Of a DNA stretch of 64,000 nucleotides, positions 28,799 to 38,967 are shown in pieces (the stretch's first letter is position 1; every line of letters starts with the position of its first letter). The DNA lies in NCBI RefSeq assembly GCF_022815905.2, contig NZ_CP119327.1, positions 1,364,001-1,428,000 of the forward strand. The letters are read 5' to 3'. A program made the translations under genes and the position numbers. The notes under the pieces are model-generated. The model made no database searches, was not told the DNA's origin, and saw only the letters and a list, made by a program, of their open reading frames with translations. The stretch is from Staphylococcus sp. NRL 16/872 (GTDB lineage Bacteria; Bacillota; Bacilli; Staphylococcales; Staphylococcaceae).

Positions 28799-29755
28799 GT
28801 GGCAAAGCTAAATATGAATAGTGAAATTAAGAATGTAGAAAAACGGCTTCAAAACGCTATCAAAAGTAACGATTCAGTGTTACAAGAAGCTGCTTCCCAT
28901 CTGCTATCATCTGGTGGTAAACGTGTGAGACCAGCATTTGTGATATTGAGTAGTCAGTTTGGTCCTAAAAAGAATACAGAAGATACGTACCGAGTAGCTG
29001 TAGCGTTAGAGTTAATTCATATGGCTACACTAGTTCATGATGATGTTATAGATAAAAGTGATAAACGTCGTGGTCGTTTAACTATTGTAAAAAAATGGGA
29101 TGTTACCACTGCCATTTTAACTGGCAATTTCTTATTAGCATTAGGACTACAACATCTCTCTGAAATACAAGATAATCGCATACACCACATTATTTCTAAT
29201 GCAATTGTAGATGTGTGTAGGGGAGAACTCTTTCAATTTCAAGATCAATTTAACAGTAATCAAACTATCACTAACTATCTGAGACGTATTAACCGTAAAA
29301 CAGCATTATTAATTCAACTCGCAACTGAAGTAGGAGCGATTACCTCTGAGGCAGATAATGAGACTATTCATAAATTAAAAATGATAGGACATTATATTGG
29401 TATGAGCTTTCAAATTGTAGATGATATCTTGGATTTCACCAGTACAGAGAAAAAACTAGGTAAGCCAGTAGGTAGTGATTTAATGAACGGTCATATCACA
29501 TTACCAGTATTGCTAGAAATGCGTAAAGATGTAGCATTTAAACAACAAATTGCATCTTTAAATCATCAAACGAAACCTGAAGAATTTGCGCCGATTATTA
29601 AACATATTAGAGAGTCTGATAGTATTCAACAATCGAAAAAAATCAGCGATAAGTACTTAATCAAAGCATTAAATCTAATTGACCAATTGAATGAATCAAA
29701 TGCGCAAAATCTATTTATTAAACTCATTAAAAAAATGGGTTCACGAAATGTTTAA
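28799..29755 (+). CDS. hepT: Heptaprenyl diphosphate synthase component 2
   Basis: Catalytic trans-prenyltransferase subunit that condenses isopentenyl diphosphate units. The first Asp-rich motif is HDDVIDKSDKRRG and the second is QIVDDILDFTS; both are complete. GGKRVRPAFVIL near residue 40 is the usual substrate-binding segment. A GTG at 28790 is part of the AAAGGTGA ribosome site, so the GTG at 28799 (AKLNMN...) is the likely start, giving 318 residues. Last gene of hepS-menG-hepT. Confidence 0.93.
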   Translation: MAKLNMNSEIKNVEKRLQNAIKSNDSVLQEAASHLLSSGGKRVRPAFVILSSQFGPKKNTEDTYRVAVALELIHMATLVHDDVIDKSDKRRGRLTIVKKWDVTTAILTGNFLLALGLQHLSEIQDNRIHHIISNAIVDVCRGELFQFQDQFNSNQTITNYLRRINRKTALLIQLATEVGAITSEADNETIHKLKMIGHYIGMSFQIVDDILDFTSTEKKLGKPVGSDLMNGHITLPVLLEMRKDVAFKQQIASLNHQTKPEEFAPIIKHIRESDSIQQSKKISDKYLIKALNLIDQLNESNAQNLFIKLIKKMGSRNV

Positions 29756-29771
29756 GGACATGAAAATATAT

Positions 29772-29785
29772 TGAAAGCGCTTTAT
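29772..29785 (+). promoter_or_regulatory. cre-like site before ndk
   Basis: TGAAAGCGCTTTAT matches the catabolite-responsive element TGWAANCGNTNWCA at 12 of 14 positions. It touches the left arm of the hepT terminator and lies about 135 bases before ndk. Role uncertain. Confidence 0.3.
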
Positions 29786-29823
29786 CAACCTGTTACTATT
29801 AAGAAGTAGCAGGTTGATTTTTG
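29784..29823 (+). terminator. Terminator after hepT
   Basis: ATCAACCTGTTACT pairs with AGTAGCAGGTTGAT (one wobble), followed by TTTTTG. Confidence 0.9.
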
Positions 29824-29919
29824 TTAAAACAACCTTTATATATATTTGTTACATAAATCGAATAATCTGATTTTTTAAAATTTAATGATTATTGCTTAAA
29901 AACATAGGGGGAACGCACA

Positions 29920-30369
29920 ATGGAAAGAACTTTTTTAATGATCAAACCGGATGCAGTACAACGTAATTTAATCGGAGAAATTATTACTCGTATCGAACGT
30001 AAAGGTTTAAAATTGGTTGGAGCCAAACTAATGACAGTGCCTCAATCATTAGCGGAAGAACATTACTCAGAACATAAAGATAAACCTTTTTATAATAAAT
30101 TAATTTCATTTATTACATCAGCACCTGTTTTCGCAATGGTAGTTGAGGGGGAAGATGCAGTAAATGTATCTAGACATATCATTGGTAAAACAAATCCTTC
30201 AGAAGCAACGCCTGGTTCAATCAGAGGTGATTTAGGTTTAACAGTAGGTAGAAATGTTATTCATGGTTCAGATTCAGTTGAGTCTGCGAAACGTGAAATT
30301 GATTTATGGTTTAAAGAAGAAGAATTAAGTGATTACGATGCAAGTAGAGATGCTTGGTTGTATGAATAA
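29920..30369 (+). CDS. ndk: Nucleoside diphosphate kinase
   Basis: Transfers the gamma phosphate between nucleoside tri- and diphosphates through a phosphohistidine. The active histidine is His115 in the signature [12 protein letters not shown]. The N-terminal [14 protein letters not shown] and the GATNP-like segment [17 protein letters not shown] are conserved. Length 149. AGGGGGAAC precedes the ATG. Monocistronic between two terminators. Confidence 0.95.
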   Translation: MERTFLMIKPDAVQRNLIGEIITRIERKGLKLVGAKLMTVPQSLAEEHYSEHKDKPFYNKLISFITSAPVFAMVVEGEDAVNVSRHIIGKTNPSEATPGSIRGDLGLTVGRNVIHGSDSVESAKREIDLWFKEEELSDYDASRDAWLYE

Positions 30370-30397
30370 TTTTTAAATATAGGATTATTTTAACGAT

Positions 30398-30436
30398 AAG
30401 AGTAACGCACCTCCAAAGTGTGTTACTCTTTATTTT
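30398..30436 (+). terminator. Terminator after ndk
   Basis: AAGAGTAACGCAC pairs with GTGTGTTACTCTT (one wobble), followed by TATTTTT. Confidence 0.88.
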
Positions 30437-30460
30437 TGTGCTATATACTCTCTAATAACC

Positions 30461-30476
30461 GTTTGAATATTCGAAC
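30461..30476. promoter_or_regulatory. Palindrome upstream of aroC
   Basis: GTTTGAATATTCGAAC is a 16-base near-perfect palindrome (one mismatched pair) about 100 bases before aroC. The half-sites are in the opposite order to a LexA box. The binding protein, if any, is unknown. Confidence 0.3.
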
Positions 30477-30578
30477 AATTTAAACAGATATCTAAAACAT
30501 TAGTTATGTTCTAACGTTGAATATGATATGATAACACATATTACAATTTAACGTAGTAAAGGAAAGGAGCGTATTCTC

Positions 30579-31745
30579 ATGAGATATTTAACATCAGGAG
30601 AATCACATGGTCCTCAATTAACAGTAATTATTGAAGGTGTACCTGCAAATTTAGAAATTAAAGCTGAAGATATTAATACAGAAATGTTTAAACGTCAAGG
30701 TGGTTATGGAAGAGGTCGCAGAATGCAAATTGAAAAAGATGCTGTCGAAATAGTTTCTGGCGTGAGAAATGGTTACACATTAGGTAGCCCCATTACAATT
30801 GTAGTGAAGAATGATGATTTCACGCATTGGAGAAATATTATGGGTATTGGGCCTATTAGCGATGAAGAACGTAAAAATATGAAACGTACTATTACTAAAC
30901 CACGCCCTGGTCATGCTGATTTAATCGGTGGTATGAAATATAATCATCGTGACTTAAGAAATGTTTTAGAACGTTCATCTGCACGTGAAACAGCTGCCCG
31001 TGTAGCTGTAGGCGCTGTATCTAAACTTTTACTGCAACAATTAGGTATTCATACATATAGTCGTGTAGTTGAAATAGGCGGCGTTAAAGACGAAGGGTTA
31101 TACGATTCTGAAACATTCAAACAAAATATCGATAAAAACGATGTTCGTGTCATCGATGAAACTATTGCTCAAAAAATGCGCGATAAGATAGATGAAGCTA
31201 AAAAAGAAGGCGACTCAATCGGCGGCGTCGTACAAGTTATGGTGGAAAATATGCCTATAGGTATTGGAAGCTATGTGCATTATGACCGTAAATTGGATGG
31301 CCGCATTGCACAAGGTGTAGTTAGTATTAATGCATTTAAAGGGGTTAGCTTCGGCGAAGGCTTTAAAGCAGCTGAAAAACCAGGCAGTGAGATTCAAGAT
31401 GAAATTTTATATGATTCTGAACAAGGTTTTTACAGAGGTTCAAATCACTTGGGCGGATTTGAAGGTGGTATGACAAATGGTATGCCGATTATTGTTAATG
31501 GCGTAATGAAACCTATTCCAACACTTTACAAACCTTTAAATTCAGTAGATATTAACACGAAAGAAGACTTCAAAGCTACAATTGAACGCTCTGATAGTTG
31601 TGCAGTACCAGCAGCTAGCGTGGTATGTGAACATGTTGTTGCATTTGAAGTTGCTAAAGCATTACTTGAAGAGTTTCAATCAAATCATATTGATCAATTA
31701 AAAAAACAAATCTCTGAGCGTAGAAAACTTAATATTGAATTTTAA
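30579..31745 (+). CDS. aroC: Chorismate synthase
   Basis: FMN-dependent enzyme that converts 5-enolpyruvylshikimate 3-phosphate to chorismate, the last common step to aromatic amino acids, folate and menaquinone. The signatures GESHGPQL near residue 7, [21 protein letters not shown] and the C-terminal [11 protein letters not shown] are all present. Length 388. AAAGGAGCG precedes the ATG. First of three aro genes; the next starts 37 bases after its stop. Confidence 0.95.
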   Translation: MRYLTSGESHGPQLTVIIEGVPANLEIKAEDINTEMFKRQGGYGRGRRMQIEKDAVEIVSGVRNGYTLGSPITIVVKNDDFTHWRNIMGIGPISDEERKNMKRTITKPRPGHADLIGGMKYNHRDLRNVLERSSARETAARVAVGAVSKLLLQQLGIHTYSRVVEIGGVKDEGLYDSETFKQNIDKNDVRVIDETIAQKMRDKIDEAKKEGDSIGGVVQVMVENMPIGIGSYVHYDRKLDGRIAQGVVSINAFKGVSFGEGFKAAEKPGSEIQDEILYDSEQGFYRGSNHLGGFEGGMTNGMPIIVNGVMKPIPTLYKPLNSVDINTKEDFKATIERSDSCAVPAASVVCEHVVAFEVAKALLEEFQSNHIDQLKKQISERRKLNIEF

Positions 31746-31781
31746 AAATATTATTTATTTGTAAGAATCGAGGTCTTTTTT

Positions 31782-32846
31782 ATGCAATTACAAACGACAT
31801 ATCCTAATAATAATTATCCTATTATCGTTGAACATCACGCTTTTAATTATTTAACAGACTATATACAAGAATACAATAAAGTTTTTCTTATTGTTGATGA
31901 GTATGTAGATTTTAATTTTAAAAGTAAATTTGAATTTTTACTTACTAAATCTAATATTTTCAAAGTGACTGTGCCTGCGGGTGAGAAAATGAAAACCTTC
32001 CACCATTATCATGAAGTTCTTGAAAGATTGTTAGGATATCAACTTACAAGAAATACGTGTTTAGTAGCTATAGGTGGAGGCGCAACTGGTGATTTCACTG
32101 GATTTCTTGCATCTACGCTTTTACGAGGTGTAGATTTTATTCAGGTACCAACAACTATACTAGCGCACGATTCAAGTGTTGGGGGAAAAGTAGGTATTAA
32201 TTCTTCACATGGAAAAAATCTTATTGGGGCGTTTTATCGACCAAAAGCTGTTATATATGATTTAGATTTCTTACAGACGTTACCATATGAAGAGATATTA
32301 AGTGGTTATGCCGAAGTATATAAACATGCACTTTTAACAGGACAAGTGGCAGTAGACGATATTGAGAAACACTTTTCAAATAAAGAGAAACTGCAATCAC
32401 TAGAAGAAATAGATCAATTTATATTTAAAGGTATTAAAACAAAATTAAATATTATTATTAAAGATGAAAAAGAACAAAACATGCGCAAATATCTAAATTT
32501 AGGACATACGTTTGGCCACGCTGTTGAATACAAATATAAAATTCCTCACGGACACGCTATTATGATAGGAACGATTTATCAATTTATTGTATCTAATGCG
32601 TTGCTCAATGCTGAATTTGATATTCAACATTACTGGAATTATATTAAACAACTGCATTATCCAGTAGCTATTATCAATGATTTAGATTTCAAAGATATGT
32701 ACAATTACATGTTATCTGATAAGAAAAACAACGGTGAAGGCATCCAAATGGTGCTTCTTGAAACATTAGGTAAACCTTCTGTGCATCATGTCGATAAAGA
32801 TGTATTAATGAATGCCTTTAATGAATTACAATCCTTAGCAAAGTAG
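31782..32846 (+). CDS. aroB: 3-dehydroquinate synthase
   Basis: NAD- and metal-dependent enzyme that closes DAHP to 3-dehydroquinate, the second step of the shikimate pathway. The NAD motif [15 protein letters not shown] lies near residues 94-108. The metal-binding segments are [12 protein letters not shown] (Glu near 178), [10 protein letters not shown] and HGHAIMIG. Length 354. A GAGGTCTT element precedes the ATG. It is 10 bases upstream of aroA. Confidence 0.94.
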   Translation: MQLQTTYPNNNYPIIVEHHAFNYLTDYIQEYNKVFLIVDEYVDFNFKSKFEFLLTKSNIFKVTVPAGEKMKTFHHYHEVLERLLGYQLTRNTCLVAIGGGATGDFTGFLASTLLRGVDFIQVPTTILAHDSSVGGKVGINSSHGKNLIGAFYRPKAVIYDLDFLQTLPYEEILSGYAEVYKHALLTGQVAVDDIEKHFSNKEKLQSLEEIDQFIFKGIKTKLNIIIKDEKEQNMRKYLNLGHTFGHAVEYKYKIPHGHAIMIGTIYQFIVSNALLNAEFDIQHYWNYIKQLHYPVAIINDLDFKDMYNYMLSDKKNNGEGIQMVLLETLGKPSVHHVDKDVLMNAFNELQSLAK

Positions 32847-32856
32847 GTGAACGAAC

Positions 32857-34155
32857 ATGGCAAATGAACAAACAATAGATATACACGGTCCTTTAAAAGG
32901 AGAAATTGAGGTCCCTGGAGATAAATCAATGACGCACAGAGCGATTATGTTATCTTCTTTAGCAAAAGGTAAATCTGTCATTCACAAACCTTTACTAGGC
33001 GAAGACTGCCAACGTACTGCAGAAATCTTCAAATTACTTGGTGTTGATATTACCATTACAGATGATAAAATTATCGTGGATTCTCCTGGGTATGAGAACT
33101 TTAAAACGCCTCATCAAACGTTGTATACGGGCAATTCCGGTACTACGACGCGTTTGCTTGCTGGTTTATTAAGTGGGTTAGATATTGAATGTGTATTGTC
33201 AGGAGATAAATCTATTGGCACACGTCCGATGAACCGCGTATTAAAACCACTTCATCTCATGGGCGCGAATATTCGTGGGGTAGAGGACAACTACACACCA
33301 TTAGTGATTGAACCCGCTTCTATTAAAGGAATTACTTACCAAATGGAAGTAGCAAGTGCTCAAGTTAAAAGCGCTATATTATTAGCAAGTTTATTTGCTA
33401 AAGAATCGACTATTATTACAGAGTTAAATATAAGTCGTAATCACACAGAAACGATGTTCGAACATTACAATATTCCTATTACCGTCGATGGTAAAACGAT
33501 CAAACTTGAACCGAACGCACTTCATAACATTCAAGCAAGAGATTTTAACGTGCCAGGAGATATCTCATCAGCAGCATTCTTTATTGTCGCTGCATTAATT
33601 ACGCCGGGTAGTGACATTACAATTCATAATGTTGGCATAAACCCTACACGTTCAGGTATTATAGACATCGTTGAACAAATGGGCGGTAATATTGAACTAT
33701 TTAATGTTACCAATGCTTCTGAACCTACTGCGTCTATTAGAATTACTTATACTCCAAACTTAAAGCCAGTGCACATAGAAGGGGACATGGTCCCTAAAGC
33801 AATAGATGAATTACCTATTATTGCACTATTGTGTACTCAAGCCACAGGAACTAGTATTATAAAAGATGCAGAGGAATTAAAAGTTAAAGAAACAAATCGA
33901 ATTGATACAACTGCTGATATGCTCGGCTTATTAGGTTTCGAACTTCAACCTACTGCAGATGGACTAATTATCCATCCATCTGAATTTACTACGCCTGCTA
34001 CAGTTGATAGTTTAACGGATCATCGCATAGGCATGATGCTTGCTATAGCAGGATTATTAAGTAGTGAAGCAATCACAATTCGTCAGTTTGATGCAGTTAA
34101 CGTATCATTCCCAGGTTTCTTGCCCAAATTAAAGCTTTTAGAAAATGAGGGATAA
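32857..34155 (+). CDS. aroA: 5-enolpyruvylshikimate-3-phosphate synthase
   Basis: Transfers enolpyruvate from PEP to shikimate 3-phosphate. The N-terminal [12 protein letters not shown] is at residues 21-32. The PEP-loop is [18 protein letters not shown], and the phosphate-binding [10 protein letters not shown] is present near residue 345. The loop has the GNSGTT..R form and an Ala at the position after [10 protein letters not shown], so it may be a class II-type enzyme; this is only a reading of the loop. Length 432. TAGGTGAAC precedes the ATG. Confidence 0.94.
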   Translation: MANEQTIDIHGPLKGEIEVPGDKSMTHRAIMLSSLAKGKSVIHKPLLGEDCQRTAEIFKLLGVDITITDDKIIVDSPGYENFKTPHQTLYTGNSGTTTRLLAGLLSGLDIECVLSGDKSIGTRPMNRVLKPLHLMGANIRGVEDNYTPLVIEPASIKGITYQMEVASAQVKSAILLASLFAKESTIITELNISRNHTETMFEHYNIPITVDGKTIKLEPNALHNIQARDFNVPGDISSAAFFIVAALITPGSDITIHNVGINPTRSGIIDIVEQMGGNIELFNVTNASEPTASIRITYTPNLKPVHIEGDMVPKAIDELPIIALLCTQATGTSIIKDAEELKVKETNRIDTTADMLGLLGFELQPTADGLIIHPSEFTTPATVDSLTDHRIGMMLAIAGLLSSEAITIRQFDAVNVSFPGFLPKLKLLENEG

Positions 34156-34161
34156 TACACT

Positions 34162-35406
34162 ATGGAGGATATCTATAAATTAATAGACGATATCAATCTT
34201 CAAAAATTAGATAATTTAGATACACGTGTCAATGAAGCATTAAGTTCAAACAACGACGATGCTTTATTCATCTTAGGTGAAACCTTATATAATTTTGGTT
34301 TAACACCTCAAGGACTAGAAGTATTTAGAACGCTCTATCATAAGTATCCTGATGAAAGTGAATTATTAATTTATTTTATCGAAGGACTTATGTCTGAGAA
34401 TCAAACAGATGAAGCATTAGAATATTTAAGTCAAGTTGAACTATCTACTGAAAAGTTAATGCTTGAAGCTGATCTTTATCAACAAATTAATATGATGGAA
34501 GTTGCTATTGATAAACTTACCGAAGCACGCGAACTGGAACCTAATGATCCAATTATCCATTTCGCCTTAGCTGAACTGTTGTACTTTGACGGTCAATATT
34601 TACGTGCTACTCGTGAATACGAAGTAGTATTAGATACAGGCGAATATGAGGTTAATGGCGTTAATTTATTCGCTCGTATGGCTGATTGTGCTTTACAAAG
34701 TGGTAACTATAGTGATGCCATCAATTTATTCGATGAAATAAATGAAGATGAAATGACTTCAGAAGACTTCTTTAAAAAAGCAATCGCCTATGAAAAGAAT
34801 GATATCACGCAAGAAGCAATTAAAATCATGACAACTTTACTATCAAAAGACCCTGACTTTATTCAAGGCTACTTTTATTTACAATCTTTATATGAGAATG
34901 AAAAGAATTATCCTGATGCAATTGAAACCGGCAAAGAAGGTTTACGATTAAATCAATTCTATAAAGAGTTAATGGTCTCAACAGGGAGTCTAGAAATTGA
35001 ACATGGCGATGCGAATGAAGGTGTCGAATTACTTAAACAAGCACTTGAAGTAGATAATGCTTATCATGAACCATTATTAATCTTAAGTGACTTGTTCCGT
35101 AATGAAGAGGATTATGAAGCAATTATTGAATTATTATCTTATGTGGATGAGGAAGATTTAGATCCAGTATTCATGTGGCACTTAGCTCATGCTTATGGAG
35201 AAGAAGAACGAGACAAAGAAGCGCAACATTTCTTTGAACTTGCTTATCCAACAATGAAATCACAAAGTGCTTTCTTAAGCGACTATTATTTCTATTTAAC
35301 TGAAATTGGTCATAAGGAAGAAGCTAAGTCTATACTAAATCAATTATTAGAAATAGATCCTAGTAATGAAACTTGGCACGAAGAAGCAAACCGATTGGAT
35401 TATTAA
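34162..35406 (+). CDS. Tetratricopeptide repeat protein (YpiA-like)
   Basis: Acidic protein of 414 residues made almost entirely of TPR-type helix pairs, for example ALFILGETLYNFGLTPQGLE and AIIELLSYVDEEDL. It has no signal peptide, membrane segment or enzyme motif. It follows aroA after 6 bases and precedes the YpiB-like gene, the same order as ypiA-ypiB in Bacillus, which supports orthology. It most likely acts as a protein-binding scaffold; its partner is unknown. ATGAGGGAT precedes the ATG. Confidence 0.85.
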   Translation: MEDIYKLIDDINLQKLDNLDTRVNEALSSNNDDALFILGETLYNFGLTPQGLEVFRTLYHKYPDESELLIYFIEGLMSENQTDEALEYLSQVELSTEKLMLEADLYQQINMMEVAIDKLTEARELEPNDPIIHFALAELLYFDGQYLRATREYEVVLDTGEYEVNGVNLFARMADCALQSGNYSDAINLFDEINEDEMTSEDFFKKAIAYEKNDITQEAIKIMTTLLSKDPDFIQGYFYLQSLYENEKNYPDAIETGKEGLRLNQFYKELMVSTGSLEIEHGDANEGVELLKQALEVDNAYHEPLLILSDLFRNEEDYEAIIELLSYVDEEDLDPVFMWHLAHAYGEEERDKEAQHFFELAYPTMKSQSAFLSDYYFYLTEIGHKEEAKSILNQLLEIDPSNETWHEEANRLDY

Positions 35407-35420
35407 AGTAGGTGATCCTC

Positions 35421-35981
35421 TTGGAACATACTCTTACTAATATGAAACAAAGCTATATTGAATATGCTTTGTTTCATTATCATTTTAAATCACGAATTAG
35501 CGTATGGCTGTTAAACTTTTTAAAAGCATCACCCAAGAACTTACAAAATATTCATTTCGTCAATCACAGAATTGCAGATCATATGACACTTGAAATAGGC
35601 CTTAAAAACGCCAATGCTTCGGCCATAAAATTAACGAAAAATAATCGAATTCTAATTAATACTAATGAAATCTTTACTTATATTACCAATCAGACTATTT
35701 CTTTCGATATTTTAATTCATTTTGATGAGGCACACTTTCCAGATTCTAAGTTGAATGACTTAATTATTCAACAGTTAATTCATTCAACGCACTATTCATC
35801 TTATTTAGAAAATATCTATAATCTTATACTAGATACTTATAAGGAAAATTCTTTATTAGAGCAATTACAAATGAATATCGATTTAAGTTTACAAATGAAT
35901 GACCGAGAGCAATTTTATCAATTAACACAAATTCTAAATAATTTAAAAGCACGACATCACTATCTATCATCAAAGGATTAA
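35421..35981 (+). CDS. reoY: YpiB/UPF0302 family protein (ReoY-like)
   Basis: Protein of 186 residues belonging to the UPF0302 family. In Listeria its member ReoY takes part with ReoM in ClpCP-dependent turnover of MurA; transfer of that role here is an inference. The N-terminal MKQSYIEYALFHYHFKSRISVWLLNFL and the C-terminal IDLSLQMNDREQFYQLTQ are the recognisable family regions. A GTG at 35412 sits within the AGGTGAT ribosome site, so the TTG at 35421 is the likelier start. Downstream of ypiA by 14 bases. Confidence 0.8.
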   Translation: MEHTLTNMKQSYIEYALFHYHFKSRISVWLLNFLKASPKNLQNIHFVNHRIADHMTLEIGLKNANASAIKLTKNNRILINTNEIFTYITNQTISFDILIHFDEAHFPDSKLNDLIIQQLIHSTHYSSYLENIYNLILDTYKENSLLEQLQMNIDLSLQMNDREQFYQLTQILNNLKARHHYLSSKD

Positions 35982-35987
35982 TTATGT

Positions 35988-36609
35988 ATGCTTACTTTAA
36001 AACAATTTTGGGAGTTAACACTTTTTCATCGTACTTGTTTGATATTTTTACTCATTTGTAATTCATGTGGAACGATATATGGCTTTATCTGGTATGGTGA
36101 CCAACTAGTTAAAACGCCATGGTATTTTTTTCCTTTTGTACCAGATAGTCCAATAGCTAGCTTCGTTACTTTTATGTGTAGCTATCATAGGGATCATTTT
36201 CAATAAACAAAATTCAATAATAGAAGCATTAGCATTTGTTACTTTATTTAAATACGGATTGTGGGCTGTCATTATGAATGTAATAATGATTACTTATGCC
36301 CATGATATAACGATTATGAATGTCTTTCTTATTATGAGTCACGGCATCATGGCTATAGAGGCTTTATATTTCTATCCCAGATTTACTATTACAATGCATG
36401 GGTTATTTATATCTATAATATGGATATTTAATAACGATTACATCGACTATGTTCTTGGCAAATATCCATATTATAATTTTATTGCTACTCATATAGCCTT
36501 GGTAGGATATATCGCATTTATATTAAGTATTCTAGCCAACATGTTGTATTATTATTTACAATTTGTACCAAAGTTTAAATTATTTGATTATAAAGGCAAT
36601 AGCCAGTAA
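35988..36609 (+). pseudogene. DUF1405 membrane protein (YpjA-like), frameshifted
   Basis: The frame from 35988 encodes a normal DUF1405 start (LTLKQFWELTLFHR, then NSCGTIYGFIWYG and KTPWYFFPFVPDSP). It leaves the family after Ser58 near 36161 and stops at 36206. A second frame, in phase from 36163 to 36609, continues the same protein (CVAIIGIIFNKQNSIIEALA and further membrane helices). Removing one base near 36153-36165, for example the T at 36162, joins them into about 206 residues, the family's size. So this is a one-base insertion: a real inactivated gene, a phase-variable site, or a sequencing error. The intact protein would be a multi-pass membrane protein of unknown role. Confidence 0.85.
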
Positions 36610-36635
36610 AATGTTAGTAAAGGAGAGTGGAATTA

Positions 36636-37337
36636 TTGTCAATTGTGTCTTATATAATTTATATCGTCATTATTATGCTCATTCCAATGTGGGCGCAACA
36701 CAAAGTTAAATCAAATTATGAGAAATATTCACAAGTTAGATCAACAAGTGGTAAAACAGGTCGCGAAGTAGCCGAAGAGATTCTACATGCTAATGGTATT
36801 TATGATGTAGATGTCGTGAAAGGTGAAGGCTTTTTAACCGACCACTATGATCCTAATAAAAAAGTTGTTTGTTTATCTCCTGCAAACTTTGATAGACCAT
36901 CAGTAGCTGGTACAGCTATTGCAGCCCATGAAGTTGGACACGCTATCCAACATGCTCAAGGTTATGCTTTCTTACGTTTCAGAACAGCATTAGTGCCTTT
37001 AGCAAACTTAGGTAGTTCACTTAGCTACATGATTGTAATGCTAGGTGTTATCTTAACAGCAATGGGCAGTGTATTTGGTTCAACAGCATTATGGATTGGC
37101 GCTGGATTATTATCACTAGCAGTCCTTTTCTCTATTGTTACATTACCTGTTGAATTCGATGCAAGTTCAAGAGCAATGAAACAAATTACTGCTTTAAATA
37201 TTGTGAATGAAAAAGAATATAAACATGCGAAAAAAGTATTATCTGCTGCCGCTATGACATATGTTGCAGCAACTGCGACAGCTGTTGCTGAACTTGTAAG
37301 AGTTATCTTAATGGCAAAAGCAAGCGATAATAACTAA
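36636..37337 (+). CDS. Zinc metallopeptidase, YugP-type membrane protein
   Basis: Neutral zinc peptidase-like membrane protein of 233 residues. It begins with a membrane helix (IVSYIIYIVIIMLIPMW). The zinc motif HEVGH is in AAHEVGHAIQHAQGYAFL near residues 105-122, with the likely third ligand Glu in LPVEFDASSRAM. Two further hydrophobic segments follow. A GTG at 36627 touches the AAAGGAG ribosome site, so the TTG at 36636 is chosen. The substrate is unknown. It follows the frameshifted gene after 26 bases. Confidence 0.85.
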   Translation: MSIVSYIIYIVIIMLIPMWAQHKVKSNYEKYSQVRSTSGKTGREVAEEILHANGIYDVDVVKGEGFLTDHYDPNKKVVCLSPANFDRPSVAGTAIAAHEVGHAIQHAQGYAFLRFRTALVPLANLGSSLSYMIVMLGVILTAMGSVFGSTALWIGAGLLSLAVLFSIVTLPVEFDASSRAMKQITALNIVNEKEYKHAKKVLSAAAMTYVAATATAVAELVRVILMAKASDNN

Positions 37338-37351
37338 ATATTTTTCTATAA

Positions 37352-37388
37352 GCTGGTACTTACTTATATGAGTGAGTGCCAGTTTTTT
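37352..37388 (+). terminator. Terminator after the metallopeptidase gene
   Basis: CTGGTACTTACT pairs with AGTGAGTGCCAG (two wobbles), followed by TTTTTTT. Confidence 0.82.
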
Positions 37389-37485
37389 TATTGTAAAATT
37401 AAATGGCGTTTTCCATATTCATAAAATGCATGATTGTTTAATATGATATATACTATATTAGAATCATTTGCAAAGGAGTTTAGTT

Positions 37486-37803
37486 ATGAAATCAATGAAA
37501 GATATGCAAAACGAAGTTGATGACTATATTGGACAATTTAAGGCAGGATATTTCTCTCCTTTAGCTAACCTTGCTCGTTTAACGGAAGAAGTAGGCGAAT
37601 TAGCTAGAGAAATTAATCATTATCATGGTGAAAAGAAAAAGAAAGACTCCGAAGCAGAAAATACAATCAAAGCAGAACTTGGTGATAATTTATTCGTATT
37701 ACTTTGCATCGCCAACTCATTAGATATTGATATGACTGAAAGTTTTAATGAAACCATGCAAAAGTTTAATACACGAGATAAAGATCGTTTCGAACGTAAA
37801 TAA
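37486..37803 (+). CDS. MazG-like nucleotide pyrophosphohydrolase
   Basis: Small all-alpha NTP pyrophosphohydrolase of 105 residues. The metal-binding helix pairs are visible: ARLTEEVGELAREINHYHG (ExxE) and ENTIKAELGDNLFVLLCIAN (ExxD). This matches the MazG/YpjD type, which removes pyrophosphate from non-standard nucleotides. An upstream in-frame start at 37468 has no ribosome site, whereas AAAGGAG fits the ATG at 37486. It lies 32 bases before bshA, in the order seen in Bacillus (ypjD region). Confidence 0.87.
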   Translation: MKSMKDMQNEVDDYIGQFKAGYFSPLANLARLTEEVGELAREINHYHGEKKKKDSEAENTIKAELGDNLFVLLCIANSLDIDMTESFNETMQKFNTRDKDRFERK

Positions 37804-37835
37804 ACGATATAAATAGAAAGGATGGGAATTGCCTT

Positions 37836-38966
37836 ATGAAAATAGGTATAACTTGTTACCCTTCAATGGGTGGTTCCGGGATTATCGCGACCGAATTAGG
37901 GATTAAAATGGCTGAAAGAGGGCATGAGGTTCACTTTATTACTTCAAATATTCCATTTAGAATTCGTAAACCCTTACCAAATATTAGATTCCACCAAGTT
38001 GAAGTTAATCAATACGCTGTTTTTCAATATCCTCCATATGACATTACGTTAAGTACAAAGATTTCTGATGTTATCAAAGAGTATGATTTAGATATTCTAC
38101 ATATGCATTACGCAGTGCCCCATGCCGTATGCGGTATTCTAGCACGTCAAATGTCAGGTAGAGATGTTAAAATAATGACCACATTACATGGCACAGATAT
38201 AACAGTTCTGGGCTATGATCATTCACTTAAAGGCGCCATTAAATTTGGTATTGAACAAAGCGATATTGTGACGAGCGTAAGCCATTCATTAGCGAAACAA
38301 ACTAAAGATATTATTGAAACTGAGAAAGAAATTGTACCTATTTATAATTTTGTTCGTGAAAATGAATTCCCAACACGTCATGAAACAAAACTTAAAGAAA
38401 TGTATGGTATTAAACCTGAAGAAAAGGTATTAATTCATGTATCTAACTTCAGAAGGGTAAAACGTATAGATACGATATTAGAAACGTTTGCTAGAGTCCA
38501 TGCAAAGTTACCAAGCAAACTTATTTTATTAGGTGATGGACCTGAACTACTTGATATGCGAAAAAAAGCAAGAGAACTTGATATAGAAGAGTTTGTCTTA
38601 TTTTTAGGAAAACAAGATCAAGTAAGTGAATTTTATCAAATGTCAGATTTAGTATTATTATTAAGCGAAAAAGAAAGCTTTGGTCTGACATTACTTGAAG
38701 CGATGAAAACAGGTGTAGTGCCTATTGGTTCTAATGCTGGTGGTATTAAAGAAGTTATCAAACATGAAGAAACAGGTTTCATTGTGGACATTGGCGATAG
38801 TGAAAGTGCTAGTCATTACGCTTTAGAATTGCTAACTAATCCAGAACTTTATAAAAAGTTACAATCTAACATGCTTAAGGATATTGAAGAACGCTTTGCT
38901 TCAGATTTAATTACAGATCAATACGAATATTATTATAAAAAAATGCTAAATAAAGAAGAGGCGTAA
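37836..38966 (+). CDS. bshA: N-acetyl-alpha-D-glucosaminyl L-malate synthase BshA
   Basis: Glycosyltransferase (GT4) that joins UDP-GlcNAc and L-malate, the first step of bacillithiol synthesis. The N-terminal glycine-rich loop ITCYPSMGGSGIIATELG, the middle LHMHYAVPHAV and the C-terminal donor site (EKESFGLTLLEAM, with the GT4 ExxxxxxxE pattern) are all visible. Length 376. AAAGGATGG precedes the ATG. The stop is one base before the cca start codon, so translation is probably coupled. Works with bdr and brxA. Confidence 0.93.
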   Translation: MKIGITCYPSMGGSGIIATELGIKMAERGHEVHFITSNIPFRIRKPLPNIRFHQVEVNQYAVFQYPPYDITLSTKISDVIKEYDLDILHMHYAVPHAVCGILARQMSGRDVKIMTTLHGTDITVLGYDHSLKGAIKFGIEQSDIVTSVSHSLAKQTKDIIETEKEIVPIYNFVRENEFPTRHETKLKEMYGIKPEEKVLIHVSNFRRVKRIDTILETFARVHAKLPSKLILLGDGPELLDMRKKARELDIEEFVLFLGKQDQVSEFYQMSDLVLLLSEKESFGLTLLEAMKTGVVPIGSNAGGIKEVIKHEETGFIVDIGDSESASHYALELLTNPELYKKLQSNMLKDIEERFASDLITDQYEYYYKKMLNKEEA

Positions 38967-38967
38967 T

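Noticed and set aside
30461..30476. LexA (SOS) box upstream of aroC
   Set aside because: The half sites are reversed (GTTYG first, CGAAC last) compared with the Gram-positive LexA box.
36259..36609. Separate 116-residue membrane protein
   Set aside because: Joined with the preceding frame it completes one DUF1405 protein; no ribosome site precedes the ATG at 36259.
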